Origin: Gracilibacillus caseinilyticus
Lineage (GTDB): Bacteria > Bacillota > Bacilli > Bacillales > Amphibacillaceae
NCBI RefSeq assembly: GCF_022919115.1
Contig: NZ_CP095072.1
Coordinates: 4,340,001-4,404,000, forward strand
DNA length: 64,000 bases
Direction of reading: 5' to 3'
Below are positions 63,003 to 64,000 of the stretch, piece after piece. The stretch's first letter is position 1. Every line of letters starts with the position of its first letter. The translations under genes and the position numbers were made by a program. A model generated the notes under the pieces. It was not told the origin of the DNA. It ran no database searches and saw nothing but the letters and a program-made list of their open reading frames with translations.

Positions 63003-64000
63003 CTACTGCTTTATCGTTTTAAATCGCATACCTTTTTCCATTTCTTCGATTACTTCCGGATCTGTTTCGCAAGTCATCGCTTCTTGAATCGCTTGAAATC
63101 CAGCTTCCGTGCCGATTTTGCCAATCGACCATGCCGCCGTCCCTCTAATTACCGGCCTTGGATCGTGGTACATTAACTCGATAAGCTGAACAAGTGCTGA
63201 TGTTTCCTTGTAATGCCCCAGGGCCAGGATCGCGTTTCGCTGTAACGGTTTTTTTCCACGCCAGGAACCAGCCATTGGACCAAATTTTTCTTTAAAATCC
63301 TTGTTGGAGATGTTCAGTAAATCTGTTAAACGTGGTTTCACTAATTCCGGATCTGGTTCAAATTCAGGGTGGTGATGAAAATCAACACCTTTATTGTACG
63401 GACATACTGCCTGGCACGTCTCAAAACCATAAATGAAATTCCCTAATTTATCACGGTGTTCATCTGGCATGAATCCCTTTGTCTGCGTTAAAAAAGCCAA
63501 GCACTGTTGGGCATTCAGCCTCCCCGGCTCCACAAGTGCTCCAGTTGGGCATGCATCGATACACTTCGTACAAGTACCACAACCTTCTTCAATCGGTTGA
63601 TCTGGTGTAAATGGAATATTGGTAATCATCTCTCCTAAATAAATATACGATCCAAACTCAGAAGAAATGATAAGCGTATTTTTTCCACTAAACCCTACAC
63701 CTGCGCGTTCTGCAACGGCCCGGTCAGATAATTCACCAGTATCTACCATCGATGTATGACAAAAGTCAGGAACTTTCGCTTTTAAAAATGCAGCGAGCTT
63801 ATTTAATTTTTCTCGAAGTACCACGTGATAATCGGTACCCCAAGACGCTCTGCAAAACATACCACGGCGGTCACCTTTAACGCTTTTAGGTGCGTCTTTT
63901 ATTTTTGTCGGATAAGCAAGCGCAATGGCAATGATGGACTCCGCTTCAGGCTGAAGCTTTTTCGGAGTTGTTCTCTCTTCCAGTGTTCCTTTTTCAAAGC
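63003..64000 (-). CDS. queG: Epoxyqueuosine reductase QueG (N-terminus outside window)
   Basis: The frame is open to the window end, so the visible part (about 331 residues) lacks the first roughly 50. Marks of QueG: AESIIAIALAYP, RGMFCRASWG, two 4Fe-4S clusters in CGTCTKCIDACPTGA and CQAVCPYNKG with a further Cys, and a C-terminal HEAT-repeat part (AGSWRGKKPLQRNAILALG, VIRGTAAWSIGKIG). It performs the last step of queuosine synthesis in tRNA anticodons, using cobalamin. Upstream of ogt in the same operon. Confidence 0.95.
   Translation of the reverse strand, partial: FEKGTLEERTTPKKLQPEAESIIAIALAYPTKIKDAPKSVKGDRRGMFCRASWGTDYHVVLREKLNKLAAFLKAKVPDFCHTSMVDTGELSDRAVAERAGVGFSGKNTLIISSEFGSYIYLGEMITNIPFTPDQPIEEGCGTCTKCIDACPTGALVEPGRLNAQQCLAFLTQTKGFMPDEHRDKLGNFIYGFETCQAVCPYNKGVDFHHHPEFEPDPELVKPRLTDLLNISNKDFKEKFGPMAGSWRGKKPLQRNAILALGHYKETSALVQLIELMYHDPRPVIRGTAAWSIGKIGTEAGFQAIQEAMTCETDPEVIEEMEKGMRFKTIKQ

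Overview
This window looks like a low-GC chromosome segment from a moderately halophilic or alkaliphilic Bacillaceae, with Gracilibacillus-type relatives as my guess. The grounds are AGGAGG-type ribosome binding sites, sigma-A promoters, cre-like sites, a SinR homologue, a YesL-type DUF624 protein, cell-wall anchors of the LPxTA type and Firmicutes-style ABC sugar uptake. Almost everything from 4.9 to 54 kb is a carbohydrate-utilisation region, mostly on the minus strand. No rRNA, tRNA or CRISPR array was seen.

Layout: (1) 1-4.9 kb is the end of an integrative conjugative element (ICE). It holds the tail of a mating-channel protein, a VirB1/CwlT-like wall hydrolase, a YddI-like protein, an AbrB regulator and an Hfq-like protein, then small secreted proteins. 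(2) 4.9-9.3 kb has a secreted protein of unknown function, a GH30 galactanase gene that keeps only its N-terminus, a GH35 beta-galactosidase with LacI-type operators, and a LacI regulator. (3) 9.9-16.7 kb is a single gene for a wall-anchored giant of about 2257 residues combining GH59, lectin/CBM-like, LamG, Ig-like and GH43-like parts. (4) 17.4-28.5 kb is a mannan-type operon system: GH1, a CE7 esterase, an SGNH esterase, two GH113 enzymes, a GH2 beta-mannosidase, and ABC importer permeases with a binding protein. (5) 29.2-38.5 kb has DUF624, LacI, a GH130 mannosylglucose phosphorylase with a cellobiose 2-epimerase, a wrecked chemoreceptor gene, an exporter-type ABC protein and a divergent GH36 alpha-galactosidase. 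(6) 39.2-44.8 kb has a five-gene ThuA / Gfo-Idh-MocA / sugar isomerase operon with a divergent AraC regulator. (7) 44.8-48.7 kb is a small exopolysaccharide-like cluster with a SinR-like regulator inside it. (8) 49.1-53.9 kb is a wall-anchored PL11 rhamnogalacturonan lyase. (9) 54-64 kb is housekeeping: a metallophosphoesterase, a GntR/ABC operon, a phosphatase, an HD hydrolase, TrmL, a cell-wall amidase, two small acidic lipoproteins, Ogt and the C-terminal part of QueG.

How it works together (inference from families): anchored enzymes cut pectin and galactan outside the cell. Galactomannan oligosaccharides enter through the ABC importer, which has no ATPase gene here and would need a shared MsmX-type ATPase. 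Inside, GH36 removes galactose, esterases remove acetyl groups, and GH113/GH2/GH1 make mannose and short oligomers. Mannobiose is epimerised to mannosyl-glucose and phosphorolysed by GH130, which saves ATP. Promoters carry cre-like sites and at least three kinds of palindromic operator.

The feature not explained by genes is a family of intergenic elements with terminal inverted repeats (TATAATACGGATTATGTAAA in the best copy) and large internal hairpins. There are four near-complete or internally deleted copies and two fragments between 9.3 and 56.2 kb.
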